Assembly: GCA_964564915.1 (NCBI GenBank)
Contig: CAZMCU010000022.1
Location: forward strand, 1-26,994
Direction of reading: 5' to 3'
Source: JAFGBM01 sp964564915
GTDB taxonomy: Bacteria > Actinomycetota > Actinomycetes > Actinomycetales > Demequinaceae
Length of the DNA: 26,994 nt
In this document: one piece after another, positions 1-8,021 of the stretch
Position numbering within the stretch: the first letter of the stretch is position 1
Layout of the letters: each line of letters opens with the position of its first letter
Translations under genes and position numbers: made by a program
The notes under the pieces: model-generated
Told to the model about the DNA's origin: nothing
Seen by the model: the letters and a program-made list of their open reading frames with translations, nothing else
Database searches by the model: none

Positions 1-2
1 TG

Positions 3-1597
3 TGGCAGGGAGCGGAGGACGAGTCGAGGGCCAACACTCGGTCGGCGCAGTTGCAGACGGTGTTGACGGCAATCGCAGCAGCGCTCGTCGTCGCAGCATC
101 GTTCGTCATCGCCCTCCTGATTGCCCGTCGTATCGTCCGCCCGCTCCGACGCCTCACCACGACAGCGACGGCCGTCCGACAAGAACTACCCCGTCTCGTG
201 GAACGCGTGGCGCTACCGGGCCAGACGGTCGACGTCTCCGAGGTCCAGATCCCCGTCGAGTCGTCCGATGAGGTGGGTCGACTCGCGGAGGCGTTCAACG
301 CGGTCAACGCGGCGACTCTTGCCATCGCTGGCGAGCAGGCCGCACTTCGCGGTTCCATCTCCGAGATGTTCGTCAACGTCGCCCGACGCGACCAGGTGCT
401 CCTCAACCGCCAGTTGGCATCAATCGACGAAATGGAGCGGGCGCAGGACGATCCCGAGACTCTGACGCGGCTGTTCGCCCTCGACCACCTCGCGACCCGG
501 ATGCGCCGTAACTCGGAGTCCCTCCTCGTCCTCGCAGGTATCGACACGGGGCGTCGCATGCGTCGCTCGATGCCGCTTTCCGACGTCATCCGAACGGCGT
601 CGTCCGAGATTGAGCTCTACGAACGCGTGCAATTGGAACTCGACGCCGACCCCGAGATGGTGGGGCACTCCGCCCTTACCGCAGGCCACCTCTTTGCGGA
701 ACTTCTCGAGAATGCGACGGTCTTCTCCGATCCCGGAACCCCGGTCGTGGTGAGGACCAGCAGCAAGGGCGACAGCATCGTCGTTGAGATCATCGACCAG
801 GGGATCGGGATGACCCCGGAGGAGCTTCACGAGGCGAATGCCCGTGTCATGTCGACCGCTGCATCGGAGATTCTCGGTGCTCAGCGCTTGGGGCTCTTCG
901 TTGTCGGTCGAATCGCGCGGCGACTCGGGGCCAAGGTGGAGATCGTGAGCGAGGAGGGGAAGGGGGCAACGGCCATCGTCTCGATGCCGATGAGCCTTTT
1001 CGATACATCGGCGAAGCCAGAGACGGATCATGGCGCATCGTCCGCCGTCGACACGCACCTACGCGTTCCTGTCGCCCTCATCGGTCACGACGCCTCTGAG
1101 GAAGAGATGGATGAGTACTCCGTGGACGTGATGACGCCCGCGATCACGGGAGCAGGACGCCGAGCAACGCCGGTGGAAGAGGACGAGGGGCCTGACATCG
1201 AAGCCCTGATCCAGGAAGACGCCGAAACCGCTCCCGAGAGCGCCCCGGTCGACATTGAGGAGCTTACGGAAGGAAGAACGGCCAAGGGCCTTCCCTCCCG
1301 CCGTCGTCGTTCGGGGGGCACGGCGGAGGCGAAGCCAGAGACGGGAAGCGTCCTCGGGCTGCCGGAGCGCCCGACATCGGGTCAGTTGGAGCAGTTGAGT
1401 GCCTCCCATGGCGGTGACTTCGTTCCCGGTGGGGGCGAGGAGACGGGGATCCCGAAATCAGCCGAGCAACGTTCTGCGATGTTCCGCGGATTCCGAGCGC
1501 GTCGGGAGGACGAGGGCGCTCAACTCGAGGTCGATGCCGAGTCCCTGGGCCAGGCGGCCCGGCGTGATGCTATCGCTCCTGACGTCGAGCCGTCGTT
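3..1597 (+). CDS. Conservon-type sensor histidine kinase, catalytic part (partial at 5' end, runs into gap 1)
   Basis: The reading frame is open from the first bases of the window, so the true start and any extracellular sensor lie upstream. In order it encodes a transmembrane helix (about 57-137), a HAMP linker (about 138-350), a dimerisation region with a candidate phosphoacceptor His in LDHLATRMRR (His codon 486-488), and an HATPase_c domain with N-box HLFAELLENATVFSDP (about 690-735) and G-box IIDQGIGMT (about 790-815). This is the architecture of the kinase that opens actinobacterial conservons (CvnA type), and the roadblock, DUF742 and GTPase genes follow. After the ATPase domain comes an acidic linker, then GLPSRRRR (1287-1310) and SAEQRSAMFRGFRARRED (1458-1511), which resemble the C-terminal motif usual in this family. 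The gene does not stop there: the frame enters the gap open and I infer it continues at 1700. Confidence 0.88.
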
Positions 1598-1697
1598 NNN
1601 NNNNNNNNNNNNNNNNNNNNNNNNNNNNNNNNNNNNNNNNNNNNNNNNNNNNNNNNNNNNNNNNNNNNNNNNNNNNNNNNNNNNNNNNNNNNNNNNN
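1598..1697. other. Assembly gap 1 (100 N)
   Basis: Exactly 100 N, a conventional placeholder for unknown length. The kinase frame left of the gap has codons starting at positions divisible by 3. The only sensible frame on the right has codons starting at 1700 (remainder 2). For one continuous gene the missing length must leave remainder 2 when divided by 3, so 100 cannot be right. No overlap between the flanks is visible. Confidence 0.95.
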
Positions 1698-1699
1698 CG

Positions 1700-4045
1700 C
1701 TACCGGTTGCGATCGAACCGGAGGAACTGGCGATCGAGGTTCCGAAGGTAGAGGAGTCGTCCGAAGGCGCCGTACCGCTCGATGAGCCCGTGGGTGACGA
1801 CGGCCCCGCTTGGAATGCCTCCTCGTCTCAGGGATGGGGAATCAGCGCGGGTTTCGACCACGGGACGAATGACGATGCGGCCGCGCCTTCTCTTGGCTCA
1901 AGCGGAGAACCCGTCCCCGATCTTGAACCGAGCGCACCGGCCGAAGCCGAAGTGGAGTGGACCGTCGCCGTGGATTCCGCGAAGGTGGAAGACACGGCCG
2001 CTTCGGTCGCGGACGAAAGCGCACCGGAGGTCGCCGGGGACGTGATCCCCGTGGTTCCATCGTCTTTCACCTGGGACGCTATCCCAGCCGGTGACGAGGA
2101 AGAGACCGCGGGGGGAGGTTCGGAGGAAGGGCCGGCAGAGGACTTCGTTGCGGAACCCTTCGAGAGTGTCGTCGAGGGTGGGGAAGACGTCTCCGCCGAG
2201 ATTCCTGGTGAGGGTCGGGTGGAGGATCTCGCCGACGGCAGCGATGTCGTTCCCGTCCCCTTCGAGCAGCTTGCCACGGGAGCGGTCCCGGAAGTGCCCA
2301 CGAAGGAGAAGGCAAAGAAGGCTCCTAAGGCTCCGAAGGTTCCGAAGGCTCCGAAGGCCGCGAAAACCCCGAAGGCTCCGAAAGAACGCCACTCCCTGTT
2401 CGGACGGAAGAAGGGCAAGGAAGAGGAGGCGCCAGCCGACCTTGCCCCCTTCGCTCCCCCAACGACGGAGTCGCTCTCGACGGAGGCGGTGGCGCCTGAT
2501 GTCCAGGAGGCCCAGGCGGCTCCTGCCCAGGGGTGGGATGTCGCGACCCCGCCGGAGGCGACTCCCGCGACAGACGAGTTTGGTATGGGCGAGTCAGTGC
2601 CGACTCCGCAATACGACGAGTGGGGACTTCCCATCTCAACGGAGCAGGGTGGGGTCGAAGGTGTGGAAGCCGAGGCTCCCTCCGTTCCGATGTACGACGA
2701 GTGGGGGTTACCCGTCGTCGAGTCGCCTTCGGAGGGGGGCGACCTTGACTTGCCGTCGGAGGATGTCGCTCCGGCACCACGAATCGACCTCGGGATACCG
2801 GACTTCGATGCGACTCCCGACCTCAACGTTCCGCCCCTAACCGATGAGTTCTCGATCCCTTCGACGGAAGATTCGGTACAGCCTGGTCTGCCCGTACCGT
2901 CCGTGAGTGACGAAGCCCCGTACGTCATCGACCACTCCACTCCCGTACCGGAAGTCCCGCCAGAATCGGGTGAACCGCAGCTCCTTCCGGATCTTCCCCT
3001 GTACGGCGCCGAACTTCCTGGACAACCGCTTTCGGGAGAGATCCCGGACCTTACCGTTGAGCCCGTTTCTGGTGAGGTTGAACTTCCCCCGACATCGGAA
3101 CCGTGGCAAGGGGGAGAACCCGCATCGCCGACCGTTGCGGAGCCGATTCCTTCGGCGCCTGAACCCGTCGGAGAAGTCCCAAGTTTTGATGCGGTTATTG
3201 GCGGAGGCCCCGACATTCCATGGACGGAGGACGCCCCTCCGACCGTTGCACCGGAGATCCCCTGGGCGGGGGGAGAGACGCCCGAGATCTCCTATCCGGC
3301 GTACGCGGCAGGGACACCCTTCGGCTCGACTCCCGATCAACCGTACCCGGGTGAAGTGCCGCACGTATTGAGGCCGGATGAGGACGCTGGCAGCGAAATT
3401 CCGGGCCTTGAGCCAGAACCCGTCACCCCGGTCGAGGATGTCAACCTGCCCGACCTTCCCCCGCCGCCCATGCCCACGGCTGACTTCCCGCCACCGGCGA
3501 TGCCGGGAAATGAGGCCGAGGCCTATGGAGCCCAAGGCTATGAGGGGGAGGCTTACGGAGCCCAGGACTACGGGGCCGCGACGTACGGGGCTGAAGCCTA
3601 CGGTGCGGCCGCGCAGGCCTACACGATGGACGAGTTCGCTCAGCCGTATGGTTGGGAGACCGCCGGAGCGAGCGCCCTAGCGGCGACCGTCGATACCGGA
3701 GACGGGGGATACAGCCCCGAGGCCTTTGTTGCCCCAACCGCACCGCCACCGCCAGATGGCCTCGAGGCGGAGATGGCTTCCGAGGTATTCTCCGAACTCA
3801 GTTCGTTGACGACGGAACGTCCCAAGGTGCAGCGCACGCGTGCGGGGCTTCAGAAACGAAGCCGGGTTCCTGGCGCGACGGAGCCCACGCCCATCCCGGA
3901 CATTGAACCCAAGCCCGTCGCTCGTGACGCCGAAGCAGTTCGCGCTAACTTCTCCAACTTCCACTCAGCGACGAGGGGCGCGAGAGGCGATGTTGGAGAT
4001 TCACCACACATCCATGGCACGCCGCCCGATGAGGTGACACCATGA
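1700..4045 (+). CDS. Long disordered C-terminal extension of the conservon histidine kinase (continuation after gap 1)
   Basis: About 781 codons remain open from the gap to the TGA at 4043-4045. The first plausible internal start is the GTG at 1790, but the frame is open back to the gap with the same acidic, proline-rich composition, so I read this as the same protein as 3-1597. It has no recognisable enzymatic domain. It contains a lysine-rich KAPK repeat ending in FGRKKGKEEE (about 2305-2430), two copies of YDEWGLP (2612-2632 and 2693-2713), many PEIPW/PELPL-like acidic proline segments, and a YGA-rich stretch (about 3517-3615). The extreme C-terminus has GLQKRSR (3845-3865) and RDAEAVRANFSNFHSATRGAR split over about 3923-3985, the motif expected at the end of conservon kinases. 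The combined kinase exceeds 1,300 residues, which is very long. A separate gene starting at 1790 is the alternative. Confidence 0.75.
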   Translation, partial: LPVAIEPEELAIEVPKVEESSEGAVPLDEPVGDDGPAWNASSSQGWGISAGFDHGTNDDAAAPSLGSSGEPVPDLEPSAPAEAEVEWTVAVDSAKVEDTAASVADESAPEVAGDVIPVVPSSFTWDAIPAGDEEETAGGGSEEGPAEDFVAEPFESVVEGGEDVSAEIPGEGRVEDLADGSDVVPVPFEQLATGAVPEVPTKEKAKKAPKAPKVPKAPKAAKTPKAPKERHSLFGRKKGKEEEAPADLAPFAPPTTESLSTEAVAPDVQEAQAAPAQGWDVATPPEATPATDEFGMGESVPTPQYDEWGLPISTEQGGVEGVEAEAPSVPMYDEWGLPVVESPSEGGDLDLPSEDVAPAPRIDLGIPDFDATPDLNVPPLTDEFSIPSTEDSVQPGLPVPSVSDEAPYVIDHSTPVPEVPPESGEPQLLPDLPLYGAELPGQPLSGEIPDLTVEPVSGEVELPPTSEPWQGGEPASPTVAEPIPSAPEPVGEVPSFDAVIGGGPDIPWTEDAPPTVAPEIPWAGGETPEISYPAYAAGTPFGSTPDQPYPGEVPHVLRPDEDAGSEIPGLEPEPVTPVEDVNLPDLPPPPMPTADFPPPAMPGNEAEAYGAQGYEGEAYGAQDYGAATYGAEAYGAAAQAYTMDEFAQPYGWETAGASALAATVDTGDGGYSPEAFVAPTAPPPPDGLEAEMASEVFSELSSLTTERPKVQRTRAGLQKRSRVPGATEPTPIPDIEPKPVARDAEAVRANFSNFHSATRGARGDVGDSPHIHGTPPDEVTP

Positions 4046-4065
4046 GACACGCACAGAAATCACCA

Positions 4066-4080
4066 TCCCCCATCGGGGGA
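4066..4080 (+). other. Short GC hairpin between kinase and roadblock genes
   Basis: TCCCCC and GGGGGA form a perfect 6-bp stem around a 3-base loop in the 52-base spacer, just upstream of the AAGGAGG ribosome binding site (4087-4093). It could modulate expression or mRNA stability between the very long kinase and the small conservon genes. There is no T-run, so it is not a standard terminator. Confidence 0.35.
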
Positions 4081-4097
4081 ATGACCAAGGAGGACCA

Positions 4098-4544
4098 GTG
4101 ACCGCGCTCAGTACTGAGGCCACCAACTTTGGGTGGCTCCTGGACAACTTTGTCCAGACTGTCCCCGGCACTCGCCACACCCTTGTCGTCTCCGCGGACG
4201 GCCTGCTCATGGCGATGTCGAAGAACCTCGACCGAACCGGTGGCGACACGCTCGGCGCCGTCGTCTCTGGGATGTCGAGCTTAACGCGAGGGGCCGCTCG
4301 CCAGCTCAAGGCAGGGGAGGTGCGGCAGTCGATCATCGAGATGGACGAGTTGTTCCTCTTCCTCATGAGCATCTCAAACGGATCAATCTTGGCTGTGGCC
4401 GCGGACGCGACGTGCGACGTTGGCCTTGTTGGATACGAAATGACGCTTCTCGTCTCCCGGTTCGAGAACGTTCTGACGCCCACACTCATTACCGAGTTGC
4501 GCCAGAACTTGCCGACGGATGGCGCGACGCGCACGGCGTCCTGA
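4098..4544 (+). CDS. Roadblock/LC7 domain protein of a conservon (CvnB-like)
   Basis: A 148-residue protein that fills almost one roadblock/LC7 domain. It begins after a short helical N-terminus with PGTRHTLVVSADGLLMAMS, then SSLTRGAARQL, and a strand-rich core including FLFLMSISNGSILAVAADATCDVGLVGYEM. MglB-type roadblock proteins form dimers and act as regulators of the partner Ras-like GTPase, which lies two genes downstream. The GTG start follows AAGGAGG at 4087-4093. The stop TGA is embedded in the ribosome binding site of the next gene (CTGAGGAGG), so translation is probably coupled. The family and the neighbours agree. The signal sensed is unknown. Confidence 0.92.
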   Translation: MTALSTEATNFGWLLDNFVQTVPGTRHTLVVSADGLLMAMSKNLDRTGGDTLGAVVSGMSSLTRGAARQLKAGEVRQSIIEMDELFLFLMSISNGSILAVAADATCDVGLVGYEMTLLVSRFENVLTPTLITELRQNLPTDGATRTAS

Positions 4545-4554
4545 GGAGGATCGC

Positions 4555-4953
4555 ATGACCGACGACTTTGCCCCCTCCGTCCTCAATGGCGAGGACGAGG
4601 CGTACACCGTGCGTCCCTACGCGGTGACGGGTGGGCGTATCTCGGGGGAGGCCGATGGCCTTCCCATTGAGGCCCTCGTTTCCTCAACGGACGAGGGCAA
4701 GAGCTTGAAGGGTCTCACTCCCGAAAGGAAGAAGATCATCAAGTTGGCGGCGGAGGAGTTTATGTCCATCGCCGAACTTTCCGCCCACTGCAAACTCCCA
4801 CTGGGAGTCATTCGTGTATTAGTCATGGACATGGCGGATACTGGTTACCTGACCATCCACACCACGACGTCTCTCAACAGCACTGTTGAGGATCGAAGTG
4901 GTATCACCCTGAGTCTGTTGGAGAGTGTTCTCGATGGCATCGCAGCCCTCTAG
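4555..4953 (+). CDS. DUF742 protein of a conservon (CvnC-like)
   Basis: A 132-residue protein with VRPYAVTGGRI near the N-terminus (typical for DUF742) and a winged-helix-like C-terminal half containing FMSIAELSAHCKLPLGVIRVLVMDMADTGYL split across about residues 65-95. The ATG at 4555 is chosen because GAGGAGG lies directly before it. An upstream in-frame ATG at 4519 would place about 12 residues inside the roadblock gene and lacks a ribosome binding site. DUF742 proteins are the third conserved member of conservons, and their biochemical role is not well defined. The 3' end overlaps the start of the GTPase gene by 20 bases, consistent with tight coupling. Confidence 0.92.
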   Translation: MTDDFAPSVLNGEDEAYTVRPYAVTGGRISGEADGLPIEALVSSTDEGKSLKGLTPERKKIIKLAAEEFMSIAELSAHCKLPLGVIRVLVMDMADTGYLTIHTTTSLNSTVEDRSGITLSLLESVLDGIAAL

Positions 4954-5533
4954 CGCCACTGGTACCGAAGATAAGGCGCACGTCGCCCCCACCGTGGTCA
5001 AGATCGTGATCGCGGGTGGATTCGCGGTCGGAAAGACCACCTTCATTGGCTCGATCTCGGATATCGATCCACTTAACACGGAAGCCGCCATGACCGAGCA
5101 CTCCGTCGGCGTCGACGACGCCGGGGGGCTGACGGCGAGGAAGACCCACACGACGGTTGCCATGGACTTCGGTCGGATTGCGCTTCCTGGCGCGCTCTGG
5201 CTCTACCTCTTTGGCACACCCGGCCAGGATCGGTTCCTCTTCATGTGGGACGACCTGGTTCGGGGCGCGATCGGTGCGGTGGTTCTTGTCGACACGGAAC
5301 GGCTTGACCAGTGCTTCCCGGCTGTCGACTATTTCGAGGGCAAGGGTATTCCGTTTATTGTCGCGGTGAACTGCTTCGACGGTGTCGCTCGGCACCAACT
5401 TGAGGATGTCCGTGAGGCTCTTGGGCTCAGCCCGGAGGTGCCCCTGATCTACACCGACGCTCGCGAGCGCTCCGCGACCAAGCAGGCTCTCATCGCCGTG
5501 GTGCAACTCGCGATGGAGCGACTCAAGGACTAG
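4934..5533 (+). CDS. Conservon Ras-like GTPase, MglA/CvnD type
   Basis: A 199-residue small GTPase. It has a P-loop (GGFAVGKTT), a switch region with DFGRIALPG, a G3-like FGTPGQDRF, and a G4-like VAVNCFDG in which the usual Lys of NKxD is Cys. The C-terminus has the SATKQAL segment in the G5 position. Such GTPases are membrane-associated switches controlled by the roadblock partner and thought to relay signals from the conservon kinase. ATG 4934 is preferred because GGAG lies at 4920-4923, ten bases upstream. The GTG at 4925 would be too close. It overlaps the end of the DUF742 gene and ends the conservon. Confidence 0.93.
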   Translation: MASQPSSATGTEDKAHVAPTVVKIVIAGGFAVGKTTFIGSISDIDPLNTEAAMTEHSVGVDDAGGLTARKTHTTVAMDFGRIALPGALWLYLFGTPGQDRFLFMWDDLVRGAIGAVVLVDTERLDQCFPAVDYFEGKGIPFIVAVNCFDGVARHQLEDVREALGLSPEVPLIYTDARERSATKQALIAVVQLAMERLKD

Positions 5534-5567
5534 GGTTCCCGAAGTCCACGGTGGTGTGGGCGCGCTG

Positions 5568-5577
5568 ATGACGTCAT
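5568..5577. promoter_or_regulatory. Perfect 10-bp palindrome upstream of PIN-fusion gene, possible operator
   Basis: ATGACGTCAT is a perfect palindrome centred about 32 bases upstream of the putative -10 hexamer at 5604, where an activator or repressor could bind. It is the only conspicuous element in the 83-base spacer after the GTPase gene. The regulator is unknown. Confidence 0.3.
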
Positions 5578-5603
5578 GCGTGACCCGTTCGCGCTAGCCC
5601 GGC

Positions 5604-5609
5604 TAGTCT
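5604..5609 (+). promoter_or_regulatory. Putative -10 element (TAGTCT) for leaderless transcription of the PIN-fusion gene
   Basis: TAGTCT ends seven bases before the GTG at 5617, so transcription would begin at or next to the start codon. No Shine-Dalgarno sequence is present. The same hexamer in the same position precedes pyrE. Confidence 0.5.
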
Positions 5610-5616
5610 GGAACGC

Positions 5617-7647
5617 GTGATCTATCTCGATGGCTCCGCGTTGTGCCGTTTCTTGCCTGGAGTGCGGCACGGGGAGGCGTGGCGCGAGTGGGTTAAGGCC
5701 CACAAGGGCGAAATCGTGACGTCTCAACTCAGCTTGACGGAGTTGCGTCAAGCGGCGGCGTTGTACCCCCGGGAGGCGCTGGATGAGGTCACAACGATTG
5801 TCGATGAGGTTCGTGACACCGTCCCCTTGATTCGCTTCAGCGATAACAACGTGACCATCTCCAGCCACGCGACGGCGGTTCTCAAGCCGTTTGCCGCGCT
5901 TCACATCGGAGCGGCCGCAGGTGATGAGAAGGTGGACGGGATTGCCACCTACGATCCTTCGTTGGCACACGTAGCGGAGATCTACCGTCTCAAGGTTGTC
6001 ACGCCCGGCCTCAATGCGAAGTGGTATCTGGACTTTGAGGGGCCAGTCGAGGGTTGGACGCCCATCGCCCTCGATGCCCCTTACGACCCAGGAGGGGAAT
6101 ACGCGATCGCACCCGCGGAGAGGCGTCCCGATGAGTATGAGAGGGCGCTCCGCGAAGTCGAGGAGCGTGCGGCGGCAGCCAAGGCGGAACCGAAGGAAGA
6201 GGTCGAGGTCATTCGCCTAGAAACCGAGTCTTTGGGCGCGGGCCTCGGTGAGGACGACATCCTTCGCGAGACCACGGCGACCTGGGAACTTACGGAGGAC
6301 GGCGACTTCGTCCCAACGGAGTCGACCGTAAAGACACCCGACGCCGACGACGGCAGGTCGGCGCCCCAAGAAACTGCGGAGCCTTCCCTGCCGGTCATCG
6401 AGGTTTCCGAGCCGGCAGATGCCAGTCAGGAGGGCCTGGTGGTGCCGGAGCCGGTATCGGAGAGNNNNNNNNNNNNNNNNNNNNNNNNNNNNNNNNNNNN
6501 NNNNNNNNNNNNNNNNNNNNNNNNNNNNNNNNNNNNNNNNNNNNNNNNNNNNNNNNNNNNNNNNCCGGTGGTGCCGGAGCCGGTATCGGAGAGCCCGGTA
6601 GTGCTCGAACCCGTTCAGGAGACACCCGGAGACTCGGTGCAGACGACAAGCGTGAACGAGGCACCGAGCCCACCGTTGGCTCAACCGTCGAGCGTGGCCG
6701 AAACCCCCGCCGAGGAAAGCGAAGCATCGAAGCGGCGGGCGGAGATGATCGCGAGGTTGGGAGCCTACACCCCGAAGGTGGAAGCGTGGCGTGACGCCGA
6801 GGGTGCGGAGATGGCTACTCCGGCCGCACCGAACGCAGCACAACCCCTTCCAACGCCGGAACCGATTCCAGCACCGAAGCCGACCCCCGCCGCGCCCCCC
6901 GCACCCCCCGCGCCCCCTGCACCTACCGCGCCCGAGGCACCTGCCGTGACCGTTCCCGAGCCGGTGCAACCTCCCCAACCGACTCCCATGCCGGAACGCC
7001 CCGTCGTGCCCGTTTCGACGGCCGCTCCCGAACCCTCGACCGAGCCTCCTGTCGCCCCGGTTCCCGATCGGGCGAGGGGAGTCGTTCCTCCGGTTTCGAC
7101 ACCGGGAGCGCGGCCGTCAGGTCCCATGGGAGAGCCAGTCTTCCGTCCGATGATGGAGCAGGGGGTGCAGGGTTCGGCTCAACGCGGCACCCCTCGAGCA
7201 TCGACCGAGGCTCCCGGTGCGTCACAAGTTCCACTTCCGTTGCACGTCGAGTTCGACGAGCGGCAGTCGTACGCTCCTTCCCGCATCGAAACATCGGGAG
7301 CGCGGCCGTTGCCGGGTTCGCACCCGTTCGCACGGGCAGGTCAGACAGAAGCGATGGCAGCTCCCCCGGTGCCGATTCAGCGTGTTCCCGCCCTTGAGCC
7401 ATTGTCGGAGGAGCCCCCACCGTCGAAGCCCCTCGCGACACCCTTTGTCGAGAAACCCATACCCGAGGATGAACCGAAGCCTCCGGTCGAGGAGGAGAAG
7501 GGTTCCCGCCGGCGTCGTGGAAAGGCGAAGGATCAGAAGAAGGCGGACAAAGGCGAGGTTGCCACTCCCCCATCGGAGCAGGGCGAGGGGGATGATCCGG
7601 GATGGCGCCTCGATGACATCCTCGGCCCCGGTGGCGGAAAGAAGTAG
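5617..7647 (+). CDS. PIN-like domain fused to a long proline/acid-rich tail (interrupted by gap 2)
   Basis: The N-terminal ~135 residues look like a VapC-type PIN domain: YLDGSAL with Asp5, TELRQAA with Glu42, FAALHIGAA, and IATYDPSL with Asp113. PIN domains are usually metal-dependent ribonucleases. In VapC relatives the third acidic residue is the Asp of DALHLA. Here it is AALH (residues 93-96), so activity may be altered or lost. The remaining ~500 residues are acidic, proline-rich and repetitive: decapeptides like PVVPEPVSES around gap 2, an APPAPPAPP run (about 6889-6945), a basic SRRRRGKAKDQKK patch (about 7501-7540), and a C-terminal WRLDDILGPGGGKK. No antitoxin gene is adjacent, which argues against a standard toxin-antitoxin pair. 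The length is approximate because the gap size is unknown. The gene lies 83 bases after the conservon. Confidence 0.8.
   Translation: MIYLDGSALCRFLPGVRHGEAWREWVKAHKGEIVTSQLSLTELRQAAALYPREALDEVTTIVDEVRDTVPLIRFSDNNVTISSHATAVLKPFAALHIGAAAGDEKVDGIATYDPSLAHVAEIYRLKVVTPGLNAKWYLDFEGPVEGWTPIALDAPYDPGGEYAIAPAERRPDEYERALREVEERAAAAKAEPKEEVEVIRLETESLGAGLGEDDILRETTATWELTEDGDFVPTESTVKTPDADDGRSAPQETAEPSLPVIEVSEPADASQEGLVVPEPVSEXXXXXXXXXXXXXXXXXXXXXXXXXXXXXXXXXXPVVPEPVSESPVVLEPVQETPGDSVQTTSVNEAPSPPLAQPSSVAETPAEESEASKRRAEMIARLGAYTPKVEAWRDAEGAEMATPAAPNAAQPLPTPEPIPAPKPTPAAPPAPPAPPAPTAPEAPAVTVPEPVQPPQPTPMPERPVVPVSTAAPEPSTEPPVAPVPDRARGVVPPVSTPGARPSGPMGEPVFRPMMEQGVQGSAQRGTPRASTEAPGASQVPLPLHVEFDERQSYAPSRIETSGARPLPGSHPFARAGQTEAMAAPPVPIQRVPALEPLSEEPPPSKPLATPFVEKPIPEDEPKPPVEEEKGSRRRRGKAKDQKKADKGEVATPPSEQGEGDDPGWRLDDILGPGGGKK
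6432..6620 (+). repeat. Degenerate 30-bp tandem repeat encoding PVVPEPVSES-like decapeptides
   Basis: Copies read VVPEPVSES before the gap, PVVPEPVSES just after it and PVVLEPVQET next. The two copies flanking the gap share 27 identical bases but differ immediately before, so they are distinct copies and not a simple contig overlap. The copy number is unknown. Confidence 0.75.
6465..6564. other. Assembly gap 2 (100 N) inside the tandem repeat
   Basis: One hundred N placed within the decapeptide repeat. The reading frame happens to be kept across 100 bases, but the true length is unknown. It most likely holds further repeat copies. Confidence 0.95.
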
Positions 7648-7658
7648 GCCCCGGCTGG

Positions 7659-7664
7659 CACAAT
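7659..7664 (+). promoter_or_regulatory. Putative -10 element (CACAAT) of tRNA-Ser(TGA)
   Basis: CACAAT lies nine bases before the 5' end of the mature tRNA, shortly after the PIN-fusion stop codon. A similar CACAAT lies upstream of fba. Confidence 0.4.
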
Positions 7665-7673
7665 AGCGGTCGA

Positions 7674-7761
7674 GGAGAGTTGACCGAGCGGCCGAAGGTG
7701 ACGGTCTTGAAAACCGTTGAGGCGTCATGCGTCTCCGAGGGTTCGAATCCCCCACTCTCCG
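7674..7761 (+). tRNA. tRNA-Ser(TGA)
   Basis: The acceptor arm GGAGAGT pairs with ACTCTCC (7754-7760). The anticodon stem ACGGT/ACCGT encloses the loop with anticodon TGA at 7708-7710. A long variable arm and the T-loop GTTCGAATCC are present, as expected for a class II serine tRNA of 88 bases. The CCA end is not encoded. It reads UCA and related serine codons. Confidence 0.97.
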
Positions 7762-7821
7762 CTGATGGCGTCCTCCGCCGTCGTGTCGGAGCCGACGTTG
7801 GCGCGGGCGACGGGCGCCGGG

Positions 7822-7827
7822 TAGTCT
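7822..7827 (+). promoter_or_regulatory. Putative -10 element (TAGTCT) of tRNA-Ser(GCT)
   Basis: TAGTCT lies 14 bases before the tRNA 5' end, in the 80-base spacer between the two serine tRNA genes, suggesting that each has its own promoter. Confidence 0.45.
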
Positions 7828-7841
7828 GTGGTGGCGTTCCT

Positions 7842-7932
7842 GGAGACGTCGCATAGTACGGCCTAGTGCGCGGTCCTGCTAAGACCGTGAGGGTGTTAAA
7901 GCCCTCCGTGGGTTCAAATCCCACCGTCTCCG
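7842..7932 (+). tRNA. tRNA-Ser(GCT)
   Basis: The acceptor arm GGAGACG pairs with CGTCTCC (7925-7931). The anticodon stem CGGTC/GACCG carries anticodon GCT at 7878-7880. The long variable arm is typical of serine tRNAs, giving 91 bases. CCA is not encoded. It reads AGC/AGU codons. Confidence 0.97.
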
Positions 7933-8021
7933 CTCAGGTGGGAAAGGGGGATCATTCCCTCACGTCCGATTCCGTTCGACGACCGCGGGTCGGATCGCTC
8001 GTGGCCAGCACTCGCGACGGC

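Noticed and set aside
1828..3216. 462-codon minus-strand open frame opposite the kinase tail
   Set aside because: Serine/glycine-rich mirror of the repetitive tail. It has no ribosome binding site or recognisable domain, and the plus frame joins logically to the kinase.
5617..6060. Classical VapBC toxin-antitoxin locus
   Set aside because: No small antitoxin gene lies upstream or downstream. The PIN domain lacks one usual acidic residue and continues into a long tail.
6432..6620. CRISPR-like array near gap 2
   Set aside because: The repeats are contiguous, in frame and coding, without unique spacers, and lie inside an open reading frame.
6923..7924. Minus-strand open frame running through the PIN tail and two serine tRNA genes
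   Set aside because: It crosses tRNA genes and shows the GFEPT-like signature of tRNA antisense translation. No domain is present.
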